Source: Myxocyprinus asiaticus
Taxonomy: Eukaryota; Chordata; Actinopteri; Cypriniformes; Catostomidae
Length of the DNA stretch: 64,000 nt
Direction: 5' to 3'
NCBI RefSeq assembly: GCF_019703515.2
Contig: NC_059372.1
Span: 24,402,931-24,466,930, forward strand
Under the pieces are notes generated by a model. It searched no databases and had not been told where the DNA came from. It was given only the letters and a program-made list of their open reading frames with translations. Every line of letters starts with the position of its first letter. Position 1 is the first letter of the stretch. The position numbers and the translations under genes were made by a program. Shown piece after piece: positions 10,881 through 22,777 of this stretch.

Positions 10881-11093
10881 AGTGATGAAATCAAGTCTGG
10901 TTGTAGTGATAGTACTTCTCTTTACATTGCATTAGCGTTCAAACATGCCATCATCTCCCTACTAAGCATGTAACCACAATGGCTGAAATGACAGCAGTTA
11001 GGCATCTAATAATCAGCTTCACAACATAGATGCACAGAGTACAAAGACATTAGGTTAAAGTGAATGTAAAATGGTTTGGTAAACAGTGATTTT

Positions 11094-11099
11094 TCTTAC
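11094..11099 (-). other. Splice donor after first coding exon
   Basis: Minus-strand GTAAGA immediately after the last coding G. It matches the vertebrate donor consensus and leaves the reading frame with two bases of a codon. Confidence 0.6.
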
Positions 11100-11143
11100 C
11101 CTCCATATGCTCCAAAAGTGAAACTCCTCTTTCTCTGCGGCAT
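11100..11143 (-). CDS. rap1gap: First coding exon of a RAP1GAP-type Rap GTPase-activating protein (partial gene)
   Basis: On the minus strand an ATG at 11143-11141 opens 14 codons plus two bases reading MPQRKRSFTFGAYG and the first two bases of a glycine codon. The exon then meets the donor GGTAAGAAAA (GT at 11099-11098). The start has A at -3 and an in-frame TAG 54 bases upstream, so no longer N-terminus is possible in this transcript. The RKRSFTFGAYGG string is what I recognise as the beginning of RAP1GAP isoforms, and RAP1GAP2 starts with a related Arg-Lys-Arg-Ser..Phe-Gly pattern. The family converts Rap1-GTP to Rap1-GDP in the cytosol. The GAP domain would be encoded further left, outside the window. 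Recognition rests on a short peptide, so a paralogue (rap1gap2-like) is possible. Confidence 0.62.
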
Positions 11144-11240
11144 CTTGGCTAATGGATATAGCTCAGAGAATGAGAGAAAGAGACAGAGAGAACTCTACAG
11201 GGACAGAATGAATGAAGTACTGCCTCTGTCTCTCTAGACT
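11144..11240 (-). other. Presumptive 5' leader of the RAP1GAP-type transcript
   Basis: CT-rich on the minus strand (TTCTCTCTGTCTCTTTCTCT) with an in-frame stop. No TATA box was identified. On the minus strand, AGACAGAGGCAG near 11240-11220 could instead be a splice acceptor that makes this a second exon. The transcription start cannot be fixed from sequence. Confidence 0.35.
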
Positions 11241-11399
11241 AACTGGGAGTGTGTGTGTTTGTGTGTGTGTATTTTCACATGTGTGTAACTGTACTCATGC
11301 AGCATGCTGTCCTTTCTTTTCACTCCCCTGACTCCCTCCCTCTGTCTGTCTTTCTCTTTCACTCTCTTTCTCCGTTACACCTCCTTGGCAAATAAGTGT

Positions 11400-11430
<31 letters not shown>

Positions 11431-11431
11431 G
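11223..11431. repeat. (TG)n and G-run simple repeats
   Basis: TG-rich stretch near 11250-11290, then (TG)n at 11396-11413 followed directly by an 18-base G-run (11414-11431). Confidence 0.9.
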
Positions 11432-11479
11432 TCTTTTTTTAGGTTACAAACTGGTAATTACAAGGGTATTATGCTATAA

Positions 11480-11720
11480 ATGTGGTTTATGAGGACATTT
11501 CTAGTGTCTCCATAATTTAAATAGCTTAAAAAACATACTAAACGATGTTTTATTGAAAATGTAAAAATGCAGAAAGTTTTTTGTGAGGGTTAGGTTTAGG
11601 GGTAGGGTTAGGGGATATAATCTATAGTTTGTACATTATAAAAATCATTATGTCTATGGAGAGTCCTCATAATGATAGCTGCACTAACAGTGTGTGTGTG
11701 TGTGTGTGTGTATGTGTGTG
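11480..11720. repeat. Inverted-repeat element with TTAGGG-like core and (TG)n tail
   Basis: GAGGACATTTCTAGTGTCTCC near 11491 is mirrored by GGAGAGTCCTC near 11657. Between them lies GTTAGGTTTAGGGGTAGGGT near 11589, telomere-like in appearance but part of a dispersed fish repeat. A (TG)n tract follows at about 11692-11719. Confidence 0.55.
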
Positions 11721-12337
11721 TTACCTCGGTAACCAGTGGATCCCCACCTCTCATTCATATCCTCATTCAGTGCTTTTGTAAACAGGCTAAAGCAGAGTAT
11801 CACCTAATTACTTCATAATGTCCTTGAAACCCGTCTTATTACCTGTGAATGAGATGCCAGCAAGCAGATGTCTGCTACAGCAACAACAGCAATACCTGGA
11901 GGTAAGACTGAAAAACAAAAAAAACAAAAAAAACATTTTTGATGGTGAAGCTGGGAACATTTTTATATTTTTATTTAACCATGAGATTTAAAGATAGGGC
12001 TTTCCAAGTACAATCTTACAATCTTTTGGTTGCCATGAGACTGATTACTCGTCAATGGCAGCAGATAGGGGAAAATATAAGTCCATTTCATGCTTTTAAG
12101 AGCCCTTCTAAAACATCTGTCACTGGAATTTTTTTACTGTAATGTAATAAAATAATTGTGATTTAAATGTATTTTGGAAAAAATTTAGTCAGAAATTATG
12201 GCTACTTTTGAATGGCTGTCAATGAATAAACATGCTTTTTGCCATCATAGAGTGTAATACCAACATCTACAAGCAGGAGCTAATGGAAACCTGCTGACCA
12301 GCCAGTTCCTGACACCCTGGTTGAGCCAACGTTGCTA
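11721..12337. other. Unique AT-rich DNA, nothing recognised
   Basis: Short A-runs near 11910-11935 and no coding or repeat signature. Confidence 0.4.
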
Positions 12338-13118
12338 TCCCAGCAAAAAAAAAGGTGAATGTCACATGAATGAACGTTCGCAGGACTTCCAGCGAACATT
12401 CTGGGACCTTTATGGAACATTTGCTACCAATCCTAACGTTTTTTTCATTTAACTTTAAAAAGAACCTTCGGACTTATCAACATTGAGACATATGTGGACA
12501 TAGTCATTATTGTTCGTAATGAATATATCAATTTTACCACTATCCATTTGTTTTATTTGATACTGACACTTTTAATATATAACTTGGTGTCTGTTTCCAT
12601 TGCGCTGTTGTCTAATACAACTAATGTATACTCTGTGGTTCACATTGTGGTACACATTTAACAGACCACATCTTTAAAAAGCCTAAGATATCAACATGCT
12701 GTTTTGTTGTTTGTGGTAAAACAAAGATGCTGAAAAATGTGTCAGTAGGTTCGATGAGAGAAGGCAACACATGGATATGGATGGATAGGTTTTGCAAATG
12801 TTTGGAGGTAAAGTTAATATACTCTTATCTGTAAAATGCATCCCTACAATTAAAAGCATTCTTGCAATGCAAGATCACTGAATGTTGTGAAAACATCGGT
12901 TGAGGGACCAAAGAAGAAGAGATGTTAATGGGACGAAACAGGGACGTTCGTAAACGTCCCATGAAATGTGGTTTTCAGAACGTTTTGCCCAGATGAAATG
13001 GCACCTGTAGCGAACGTCCAAAATGGCCTGGGAACGTCCTGCGTCGAACAATCCAAAATTAACCAAATGCAGACCTAAGCGGATGTTGAAGAAGGAGGAT
13101 GTCCCCCGTTTGCTGGGA
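12338..13118. mobile_element. Probable non-autonomous DNA element with short terminal inverted repeats
   Basis: Starts TCCCAGCAAA and ends TTTGCTGGGA, with GAACGTTCG / CGAACGTCC-type motifs repeated in inverted orientation inside both ends. No transposase is encoded and no target duplication was found, so the superfamily is open. Confidence 0.5.
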
Positions 13119-13159
13119 TGTCGGGCTGGTCAGGATTCTCACACAAACAGATGATACAT

Positions 13160-13300
13160 GTAACACCACAGAGACAATGTGTTTACACTTTTAGGAGAAA
13201 TCAACCTATGAATGGTTTACTTACAGTATAGTTGTCTCTGCACATAAGCTGGGATAGGAGAAAGAACAGTATTTTGACATAGAACAAATTGCACACTTCA
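13160..13300. repeat. Dispersed repeat, copy 1 of a pair
   Basis: ACCACAGAGACAATGTGTTT through CACTTTTAGGAGAAATCAACC and GCTGGGATAGGAGAAAGAAC matches 20535-20640 in order and orientation. Family unknown. Confidence 0.55.
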
Positions 13301-14284
13301 GCTTTAAAGGTGCTGTAAGTGATTTTAGCCATTCAAGAATTTCCACAAGATGAGCCGTTGGATTAGCCACGCCCCCTTCTTCCAATATCCTGCACTCCAA
13401 AAATGCCAAATGAGCTTTATTGAGACAGACACGAGCAGAAGCGTTTTAAAAAAACAACAGCAGTAAAATAGCACCCTCAACTGACAACTGTTATGAGCAA
13501 TATGGCATAAAAATGGCATTAAGCCTCAATAATTCACTGTAACTACAATACAATGAGAACGTGCAAGGCAGGTAGGAAGCATCAGAGACTGCAGCCCGCG
13601 GACACATTTTTGTTTGCTGAATACAGAGTCTAGAGCTGTCTCAGAAACCTGTGAGATATCTCACAACTTTTATTTCAATAATATCTTTCAGGGAGTAGAG
13701 TTTCCTAAAAAAAAATAAAAACAGCTGCTCAAACAAAAGCATTTGTCAACTTTTAAAACAAAGTTGTGTTATTTTGTAAAGTCACTTTAGTTTTTACCTA
13801 ACTTCACATGCCTACTCAGTCGTGAACATGTATAAAAAATTAGTCTTGGACACAGTCAAAGGCAAAGTGTGTCTGTACAGGTCAGTCATTAAGTGACTTG
13901 CTTTCAACTTGCAAGGTGAGTCTGGCTGATTTGGGAAAAAAAAAAAAACAATTATCTGAAAAATGGGCTTATCAGTCTGGCTCATGAACATTAATTAGGT
14001 GATGTAGTGTTTGCCTAGTAGTCCTACCTGATTGCTCAAAAGCAGGTAAGTGAGTGCTAGCCATATTAGAATTACCATTTACCGATTGCATGCCTTCAGT
14101 ACCCCTATCTAGTCCCTCAGTTTGGTTACTCTATTCGATTCCTGATTTTAAATTATTAGAAAAATGGCTTATCAATGTATGTAGTCCAAATCATGAAAAT
14201 ATGTTATTTTATTTAAAAGACATTTATTATCACATATTACCTTGATAGGACACATACATCACCCAGACGTCTATTTGATGTGTG
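13301..14284. other. Mixed unique DNA with a probable repeat fragment at 13306-13510
   Basis: TTTAAAGGTGCTGTAAGTGA at 13303 followed by an AGCCACGCCCCC string is typical of a fish DNA-element end. The opposite end was not found. The rest is AT-rich without signature. Confidence 0.35.
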
Positions 14285-14445
14285 CGTTTTCATCTGGAAG
14301 ACGCATTTTATAGACCCCATTTACACCTGGTATTACGATGCGCCTCCAATCACGTGTTCAGTTGAGACACATCGCTGTTTACACCTGCACACTTAAATGA
14401 GTCTCATGTGACGACTTGTGTTCGGATTTAGAGGGGAGGGCCTCT
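14285..14445. repeat. Probable dispersed DNA-element fragment
   Basis: CCATTTACACCTGGTATTAC and TTTACACCTGCACACTTAAA form paired strings often seen in cyprinid repeats. No complete termini were seen. Confidence 0.35.
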
Positions 14446-16924
14446 GTTTCATGATGACATACATCAGTCACTATGTCAGTGTGTTACAGAATGATATTAA
14501 AGCACAACAAAGAAAAGACAAAGAAAGTGCAAAAAAAAACAGCGTGCTGTTTCTCCCAGATGTGGTTGAAATTTAATCTAAGCACAAAAGCAAATGTCAA
14601 GCAGAATTATCTGTTATTGTAGTGGATTTCCTGTATTTTATTTGGGTGTCCATTCACACATTTGTCTTTGAATTTTGGGATATTGCAGAAGAAATGCTGG
14701 ATGGAAACACCAAGATGTGAATAAAGTTTCCAAAAGGTACATAAAAATGTAAACGCTCACTTAAGGTGGATACATTTTGATTTGGTAAGAAGAAATGCAC
14801 ATAAATTATAATCGAAACATGGTAACTGAATATATTCCTATAGAATTAATATAAGAATACTGTATAGATGCACATCACAAAAAAGTAATGTGACTTTGCC
14901 TCACAACCATGTGAATACATAATTCGCTCAGAGAATATCATCAATATCATCACTTAGCATCTCAAATATTGCTCAGGTTATTCTGAAATGCCAAAGCCTG
15001 TCATCAAAATGATTGACTACTATAACCTCCCGGAACTGTCTGACATGCTTTCGCTCCCAGACATAAGGCATCTACGGCTGAATGCTAGCAAACATGAAGT
15101 TTGACAGTGTTTTTATTCCTCCATAGTGTGCAATTTCTAACATTTAATAAAAGAGCCACAGTGTGACGATTTTCTTCTCTTAAACAATGGGATAGAAATG
15201 CTGCTTCATTCACAATTATAATTTTTTTTTTTTGCGATATTCAGGTTATTCGTATAAACTCGCAACTTGGATGGAAACATCAGAACTACTGGCTACAATT
15301 TATTTCACTGCACTGCAGCCAAGCAAAAATTAAGCTTGTAAAATCTAAGTATTATTGCCCCAAAAGTATGGGTGTGAACTTAAAATTTCTAAAAGTTGGG
15401 GAAGAAATATTATAATGTTTGCTAAGCCGCTGAATAGAACAGATCCCTAAGGTGAAACTCAATGCACATGACACCCAGTGTAGCCAAAAGTACTCAAATC
15501 TAACTTGAGTGACTGGCTGACTGACTAGCGAACCCAATAAAATTGAATTTACGCCCCAAAAGAAAGCCCGGTCACACCCTGACGCATGCTGTGACATATT
15601 GTCAGTTCGCCCGGAGAATGAACAGGCTGTCCTCGTTGACTTAGATTGCTGCTCTCAGCAGCAAGACGTTTGCTTTTAGGGAATAATTTGCAGGGTAGAC
15701 ATTGATCAAACGAGAACACTCCGTTTGTGTGTAGCTTTTATTTTTTGGTTCAGACCACCAATGCTGATCATTTCAAGGCTTTGGATGGACCCAGATGTTC
15801 CAGAGAGAATGCTTATTGTTTGCAGGGCAAACTAAGGCCATATCAGTCACATCTCAAACAAATGAATGTGTCAGGTCTCATTCGCAAGCCAATAAACCTT
15901 TATGCTCATAACAGCTCCTGAGCAAATGGCATTTTCAACAGTGGGACCAAGGGACTAATATGGGCTTTGAACTTATAACATGCTGGTGCAGACAAAATAG
16001 TCAAAATTAAAATGTATAGGCTGTATTAAAAGCTGTAAAAAAAAGTCCATCAAAGATTTGCTTTCAGCTAAACTGAAAAAAGTGTTGACAGTCATGTGGT
16101 TGTTTATAGGTTGTTGATACTGCAGAGTGAAAAAGCTCTGCTTGCTTTCTGCATCCCTCCAAAAAGGGGAGGGTTAATTACACACCATAACATTTAAACT
16201 GTCTCATGATAAACACCTTGCTTATGGCCACAGCATATGAAAGAGGTTTGACTGAGGAAAAGACCAGACTATATTTCAAATGGTGGAGAGATGGTTTTGA
16301 ATGCGGTTTTTACAGTAAATTGTAATTGTGCTGAAAATGTGAAGGAAATAAACTAGCTCTTATCTTCACCTGCAACTGCCCCATTACGCACTAGTTATGC
16401 TTAAACAAGAACATTTCCTTCAATCGTTTTTATTGAAAGTATTTTAATTCAGGAAAAAAATAAAATAAAACAGAAAGACTTTTCACAGGCAGTCATGCTT
16501 GTATGCTTGTGATGTTTAAAGTGGCTTGAATGTGGATGTTTGACTGGAAGGAGTTCAGAAGCATCCACATGACCCCATGTCCCAGGAAGGAAAGTGGCCA
16601 TGGCCTCCTGCACACTGTGCTCTTTCACTGGAGCTCAATACATTACTGCAGTCTGAATATTACAGCAGATGCATTTACAGAAAGAGGCAGTTGTTCAAGA
16701 AAGCCATAGGCACACATAGAACATCTGACACACACTTATATTACCAAACAACTTAGAAACAATTTTATATCCTGTCTAAAATAAATAAGATAAAAAAATA
16801 ACTGTATATCTCTTTCTTTTTTCAACTGATACCTTCACATACAAACACAATGGCTGTGATCCAACTTGCACACTTAAACACTTAGGATTTCACAGGTGAT
16901 AGACTGAGCATAGCACCAGTATTA
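14446..16924. other. AT-rich DNA without recognised genes
   Basis: Two GGATGGAAACA strings (near 14699 and 15270) suggest decayed repeat pieces. No open frame has domain-like content. Confidence 0.35.
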
Positions 16925-17187
16925 ACAGCAAACTAATTATTTTCTTACTCATTACTTACTTTCTGTCTTATTTTCAAGTAAAATATAAACATGATATTAG
17001 GTCTTGTTTTTGGAAATGTTTATCAAAAATGAGTTGGGTTATATGATTATAAACTATATTATTTATACAAAATGTACTTCATTCAAATGGAAAACAAGTT
17101 TATTTTTCTGCTTTTAGGCATAAACCTCTTTAAATTTTGATAGATTTCTCTGAAAAAAGATTTATAATCTTATGTCATTTTGCTTCT
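16925..17187. repeat. Partial copy of the 53843-54180 palindromic family
   Basis: TATTAGGTCTTGTTTTTGG-, TTTTAGGCATAAACCTC- and ATAGATTTCTCTGAAAAAAG-like strings occur in the same order as TATTAGGTCTTGACTAAATT, TAAGCATAAACTCACC and TTAGATTTCTCTCAAAACAA in the intact copy. Confidence 0.5.
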
Positions 17188-17634
17188 TAAAGGGGTTATG
17201 AAATACCTTTTTTTTTATATTTATTATTTTAATATGTTCCTTGAGTTTTACTTATAACATTAGTAAAGTCCTATATTTGTAAACATGATCATTTTCCACC
17301 CTTATTCTCTCTGCTCTTGACTGACCTGCTCTCTCTCCTTGCCATCTCAATGCTCACCTATACTGGGTGGGTTACAGAAGTGATAAGGTAAAGTAGGCAT
17401 TGATGTGTTGTTCTGGAGGCAGTAAGATGCAAATGTTTACCACAGTATGATATCACAATGTGGAGGAAGTAGAGTATGGGTCGTTTTGGCAGCTTGGTTT
17501 CAACAAAGGCACTTTTTGCAGTGAGGAGGAAGTTTTGAGTTCTGAAACGTACAGTAAGTTTTTTATAGTACAATGACCTCTTATATGTGAACAGATCAAG
17601 GACAATTTTATTCTTTATGTCCTGACCCCTTAAA
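17188..17634. mobile_element. Palindromic MITE with AAAGGGGT termini
   Basis: Left end TTAAAGGGGTTATGAAATA, right end TTTATGTCCTGACCCCTTAAA: inverted, diverged termini. The interior includes CAATGACCTCTTATATGTGA and TTCTGAAACGTACAGTAAG, familiar in carp-type repeats. Non-coding. Confidence 0.6.
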
Positions 17635-18311
17635 TAAATGTATCATGTTTTAAGGAAGTTCAGATATTGTACAGAAAGAAAGACAAATTACAGATTAAGA
17701 AAAATATTTTTGCAGTGTTGGGACCTATTGTAAATGCTACGATATGGGATGCACTAATTATTTTAATCTTGCATTCTACATATGACGGATAGTTTGTATA
17801 GTGTTTCTGGGCAGCTATATAAATTACATGATTGAATCTCTGTTGAGGTAACTGCAAGAATGCTAAGCAGGTGCATTATATAATGTCATAGATTTTCTAA
17901 AATGGATTCATTACAGTGCATTAACAGAAAACTATCTAATTCACTTTTTCAGCAGACACAGTATTTCTCTTCTCCGGGTAAACTCAGTGCTCGAATCAGT
18001 TTATGGGCTTCTGTGCCGATCGATCACTGTGCCATGAGAAGATCTTCTGTTGCAATAATGGATATTCAGCGCTCTGCTACTCCCGTGCCAGGTAGAACAG
18101 ACCTATGGCTCTAGGATGAACTAAAACCATGTTCATCTCTCTCTTATTTAGGCTCAAACCTCCCCCTTATACAGATATACAGGTATACCCAATACCAATG
18201 TATTTACATGTGTAAACAAATGAAGGGCAGTCAGCTGGACACAATTCTGGGCAACACTGACACCTACTGGTTGATTTTAAAACAGCATGGATAAGTGGTG
18301 TGTGAACACTG
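17635..18311. other. Unique DNA, nothing recognised
   Basis: No domain-like coding content or clear terminal repeats. Confidence 0.35.
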
Positions 18312-20153
18312 TCATAATTTACTCACTCTCATGTTGTTCCAAACCCATATAACTTAATTTATTTTGTGGAACACACAAGCAGAATGTTAGGGACTGATAC
18401 CCTCAATCACCATTTACTTTCATTGTATGCAAAAAGGAGCATTGCTGCAGGGTTGTGCACCATTCAGAATTGAACGAAGAATGCCAATTCAATTCCTGAA
18501 TTTGGACTGAATTTGAATTGAGGTAGCTAAAAGGATGTAGAACTGCAATTCGAATTAGAATTTAAGGAAGCAGAATTAAAATGGAATTAAATTCAAATAA
18601 ATTGATATAGTTTTTTCAGACTGTTTTTAAGTTATTTTTTTAATAATGCATTTGATATTTCAGTATAACATGAAACATGTTATCATATTATCATATGCAT
18701 AGCATATGGGGTGTTTCCAGAAACATCACAATGTGAAAATAAATTGTTATATCAAGTAAATAATGCTGAAAAAAACATTGAAAGATGTACTTGAATATTG
18801 TAGTTTTTTTTGTTTTTTTTTTGTTTTTTTTTTGCTTGGCAACTTTCAGGAACGCATAGCAGGGAGTTGGATTATTTCATTTATTTGAGTTTAAATTGGC
18901 ATACACAAAATGTTTATGTGGTTCAGTCCCATTTACCTTCTTCCCAGCATGCACTTGGGCATGAATAAAATGGTTGCATTTTGCATGGTTTTACTTACAA
19001 TGTTGTTGTTGATTTTGTTGTCACGGTAGGTAACTTGTTTTTTGCGATGTCAGAATGAGTTTGTTTTTCCAATAAAATGATCAATTTGTTGATTGTTACC
19101 CTTGTGTTTAATGTACCAAGAATCAAGATCAGCACGTGCCATTTTAAAATACTTTATATGTTTGTTTGTTTTTCTTATAAGTGTTAATGTGATGAGTAAA
19201 ACTGTAATATAATTGTTTTAAGACAGCAAGCACATTGCTTTCCATTAAATATATGTTTATAGACATGTACATGAGATGCTCAGAATATTGGACAGTTTAA
19301 AACCATGTAAATAAAGGAAGCAGTTTTCATCAGACTACTGTAAGTTGACAGAGTTTTAAAAATCTTCTTCTTTCTAAATTAAGTTACTTAATTTAAATAT
19401 GTATTTATTAAATAGGTCAAATTAATATGTAATATGTTCAGCTAATATGTAAAAGTCATGGCAGGTTGACATTTTAAGTTCAGTAAATTAAACAGTAGAT
19501 GAATTCAACTTAATAAAAAGCAATACAAACTTAATTTAAGTTCTACAAACAACACTTTTTACAGTATTAATAAGGAATAATAAATATTATAAAATGTAAT
19601 AATGTTTAAAATTCCACCACAGAAATTTATATTTCATTTATTTCACTATTTTGAATCTATTTTTATGAAGTTTTCTGAAAACAATTTGGTGCAAAAAACT
19701 TAATCTTTTGATGGCTATGTTAATTAATTAATTTATTTATATTTAGAGGGAAATGTTAGGTCTATAAATCTACATATTAGGGAATAAATATGTATACTTG
19801 GTAAAAAATTATAACGTAATTATTTGTCACAAAATGTGTCTTGGACTAATGAAATTGTGTAGTGTGACTGTGTGTTGAATTTCTTTGAATTGCAATTCAG
19901 TAAATTAAACTTCCATTCATTCCAATTCAAATTCCAGTTAAACTTCCTATGGGGCGTGGCCAATTCAATTCAAATTCCAACTCATGAACTGAAAGAGAGT
20001 TAATTCTGAAATTCTGAATTTTGCACAACCTTGCATTGCTGACATTGTTCAAAACTTCTAGTGTTCTACAGAAGCCAGAAAGTAATACAGGTTTGGAACA
20101 ACACAGGGGTGAGTAAATGATTGTAGAATTACATTTTGGTGTGATTCTTTAAA
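18312..20153. mobile_element. Palindromic MITE, family A (copy 2), split by a hAT element
   Basis: The left half (18312-18447) has TTTACTCACTCTCATGTTGT and TGGAACACACAAGCAGAATG. The right half (20042-20153) has GGAACAACACAGGGGTGAGT and ATTTTGGTGTGATTCTTTAA. They are the two inverted halves of the family seen at 1041-1279, separated by 18448-20033. Confidence 0.75.
18448..20033. mobile_element. Non-autonomous hAT transposon with 8-bp target duplication
   Basis: Terminal inverted repeats CAGGGTTGTGCA (left) and TGCACAACCTTG (right) differ at one position. They are flanked by perfect 8-bp duplications CATTGCTG (18440-18447 and 20034-20041). The 8-bp duplication and CAGGG-type ends define hAT. 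Subterminal inverted AATTCAATTCAAATTC-like strings lie at both ends. The 1.6 kb interior is AT-rich and has no transposase frame, so movement must have depended on an enzyme supplied in trans. Confidence 0.9.
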
Positions 20154-22150
20154 TACAAAATCATGTTAAAACTGTATTGAATTACTGTAATACAACAAAT
20201 TAAAATATAATAAAATAGTACAAATAGAAAAAAGTAATAATATAAAATGTAAAATATGAAAAACAAAAGCATGATAATATATCTTGGTTTGCTTATGCAT
20301 CAATTAATTTGAGAAGCACATCAATGCATCTCTCATTCTTTTTCATAAATTTATGTCATGAGAAGGAGTGCCACAGCAGGTGTGTTATCATATGCCGCAG
20401 GCTCTCTACATCACCACTAACTAGAACTGTACAAATGGTAGCTTGCAAGAGACAGATAAAGAGAAATGGGCAAAAGAGAGAAAAAAGAAAGATGAAGGAA
20501 GAGAAAGAGGGAGGTTCCTGCAGGGTGTTGAATGTTGCACCACAGAGCCACAGTGTGTACACTTTTCAAGGGAATCAACCTCCAAATGGCTTATATCATA
20601 TTAAACTGGGATAAGAGAAAGTATTTAGCAAATTACAACTTACCTACATCACCTTTTGAGAGTTCTGACAGAAAGAAGGTGCGCATTTCATCCTTTTTAT
20701 AGATAAAGGTTCAGGAAGCAGTTTGGTAATTATAGCAATCTGTTTGAATCTCTACAAAAATGGCAATACTAATACACAGGCCATTATACATTCTGTTTTA
20801 TTGCTGCATAACGCTGGTGGAGAGGAAGGCCACAGTATATCAGAGCTACAACGGGACTCTACTGCATTCAAAAACAACATTATCATAACAGTAAGTCATT
20901 TGTGTGTGTACCTTCTGAAGGACATTTGAGTTACAGTCTTCATATCACAGTAATGTCCTCTCTGTCTTCTCTCAACTTTTGCATTTAATAAAGACATCAA
21001 AAACCCCATAACAAAATAATATTATCATTCATATCTTACCAGGATGAACGAATCACTGTTTAAATATCAATTTGCTTGTGAATGAGTTACATTAGGTTAC
21101 ACCAACAAAGCTACATTTACAACAAGGCTTAGATCAGGTAGAAATAGCTCCTTAAAGGTGTGATCAGAATTTGTCATCTTGCACTTACCACTTCTTACCG
21201 TTATCTCAAGATTTAATTAATTATACTGTATATATCAAGTAAACTGCAAAAACATTATTTTTCCTGCCCAGTGAAGCCCTTTGGAAAGTCATCTGTGCAG
21301 TATATTACAGAAAATCTAGCTGAGAGAGAGATGTATGCATCAGAGCAGAGCTAAATTACTTTCTTATCTGTATGATGCAGAGGTACACCTGCACATTCAG
21401 TGATATCCTATAAAACTCAGCATATTGGTGCTCACTGATTCAGAACACATTGTACAGACTCACACTGTCCTGACTGCACAAGCGCTGTACTGTTTGTGCG
21501 TGGCTACAATTGTGTGGATGGATTCTGTGATATACATGAACTTCAAATTTTTCTTCGATAGCATGTGGAAAAAGATAATGGACTTATAATACTGCAATGA
21601 GGATTAAGAGCACCAATGATTTTGTTTAGTAAGACTTAAACCTCATGCATTTTGGCAGATGCTTTAAGCAGCTTTAATTCATTCAAGCTATTCATTTCAT
21701 TTCGAACCACCGACCTGACCTTGGAATTGCTAGCAACAAGTACACATTTTTTGCACTTAAAAGTAAAAAATAATTTGGATCAGTTGGCTGTTTAGCATTT
21801 AGTTATTATCAAGCATCAGTGTTGTGTATATTGTACTGAAAACTGAATGTACAGAGTAGGAAGAATGCAGTGCATGTTTCAAGATAAATTGCCATTTATG
21901 TGTTTCTTGCTAAAGCATCAGCTGCACTGATCTGGAGATCTGAATTTACCATGTGATTGTTGTTGTAAAATTTCACATTTTCAAATGGAGTCTGCTTGCC
22001 TAACCTACAGCTGTTTCCAGCAAATCCCAGCTCTGCATCTTTCCCTGTCATCGCAAATGAGACAGTCATTTCTGTGTCATGGTGAGAGGGGGATAAACAC
22101 GAGAGAGGTTTCTAATCTTTGATACAGATATTCAGGGCATTTAAATAAAC
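20154..22150. other. AT-rich DNA with two short repeat fragments
   Basis: 20535-20640 is the second copy of the 13160-13300 repeat. 21645-21735 resembles a decayed piece of the family at 2316-2513 (ATGCATTTTGGCAGATGCTT). Otherwise no feature was recognised. Confidence 0.45.
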
Positions 22151-22484
22151 ACTAACACTTTACAAAAAGGTTCCATTCGTTAACATTAGTTCATGCATTA
22201 GGTATCACATATTAACAAATAATGAACAATATATTTTTATAGCATTTATTCAGTCTTTGTTAATCTTAGTTAATAAAAAAATACAGTTGTTCGTTGTTAG
22301 TTCATGTTAGTTCATACTGCATTAACTAATGTTAACAAACATAACTTTTGATTTTAAAAATGTATAACTTCTGTTTATGTTGAAATTAACATTAACCAAG
22401 ATTAATAAATGCTATAAAAGTACTGGGCATTGTTTGTTCATGTTAACTAAAGTAATTAAACCTTATTGTGTAATTTTTTTACTA
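22151..22484. mobile_element. MITE, AACACTTTACAATAAGG family (copy 1)
   Basis: Ends resemble AACACTTTACAAAAAGGTTC and AAACCTTATTGTGTAA, inverted. The interior is built of TTAACATTAGTTCATG-type strings. A closely similar and better preserved copy lies at 62536-62860. Non-coding. Confidence 0.75.
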
Positions 22485-22529
22485 ATGTGTCCTTGAGATG
22501 AATCATTTATAATGTATTATTCCTCTTTT

Positions 22530-22595
22530 ATAAGTCGCTTTGGATAAAACCATCTGCCAAATTAATAAATGTAAATGTAAAGTGTTACCAAATAA
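22530..22595. repeat. Repeat tail fragment
   Basis: TAAGTCGCTTTGGATAAAAC followed by CATCTGCCAAATTAATAAAT is a common teleost element end, inverse to the start of the 2316-2513 family. Confidence 0.5.
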
Positions 22596-22777
22596 CCAAA
22601 CATTAAGGAGTATATTGTCAGACTCAAAGTCAGCAGTAACAATCTGGTTCACCTGAATTGGCTTCGTTCATGCAGCTGAATGTGGTCTTAATCTGACTTT
22701 TTTCTGAGGTTGTTCACATGACCAACCCACATGCACAAACACTCTTCATTGACATGTTTATCATATGCATTAAAAGA

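Noticed and set aside
11585..11620. Telomere-like GTTAGG/GGGTTAGGG strings
   Set aside because: Irregular and embedded in a dispersed inverted-repeat element; not an interstitial telomere array.
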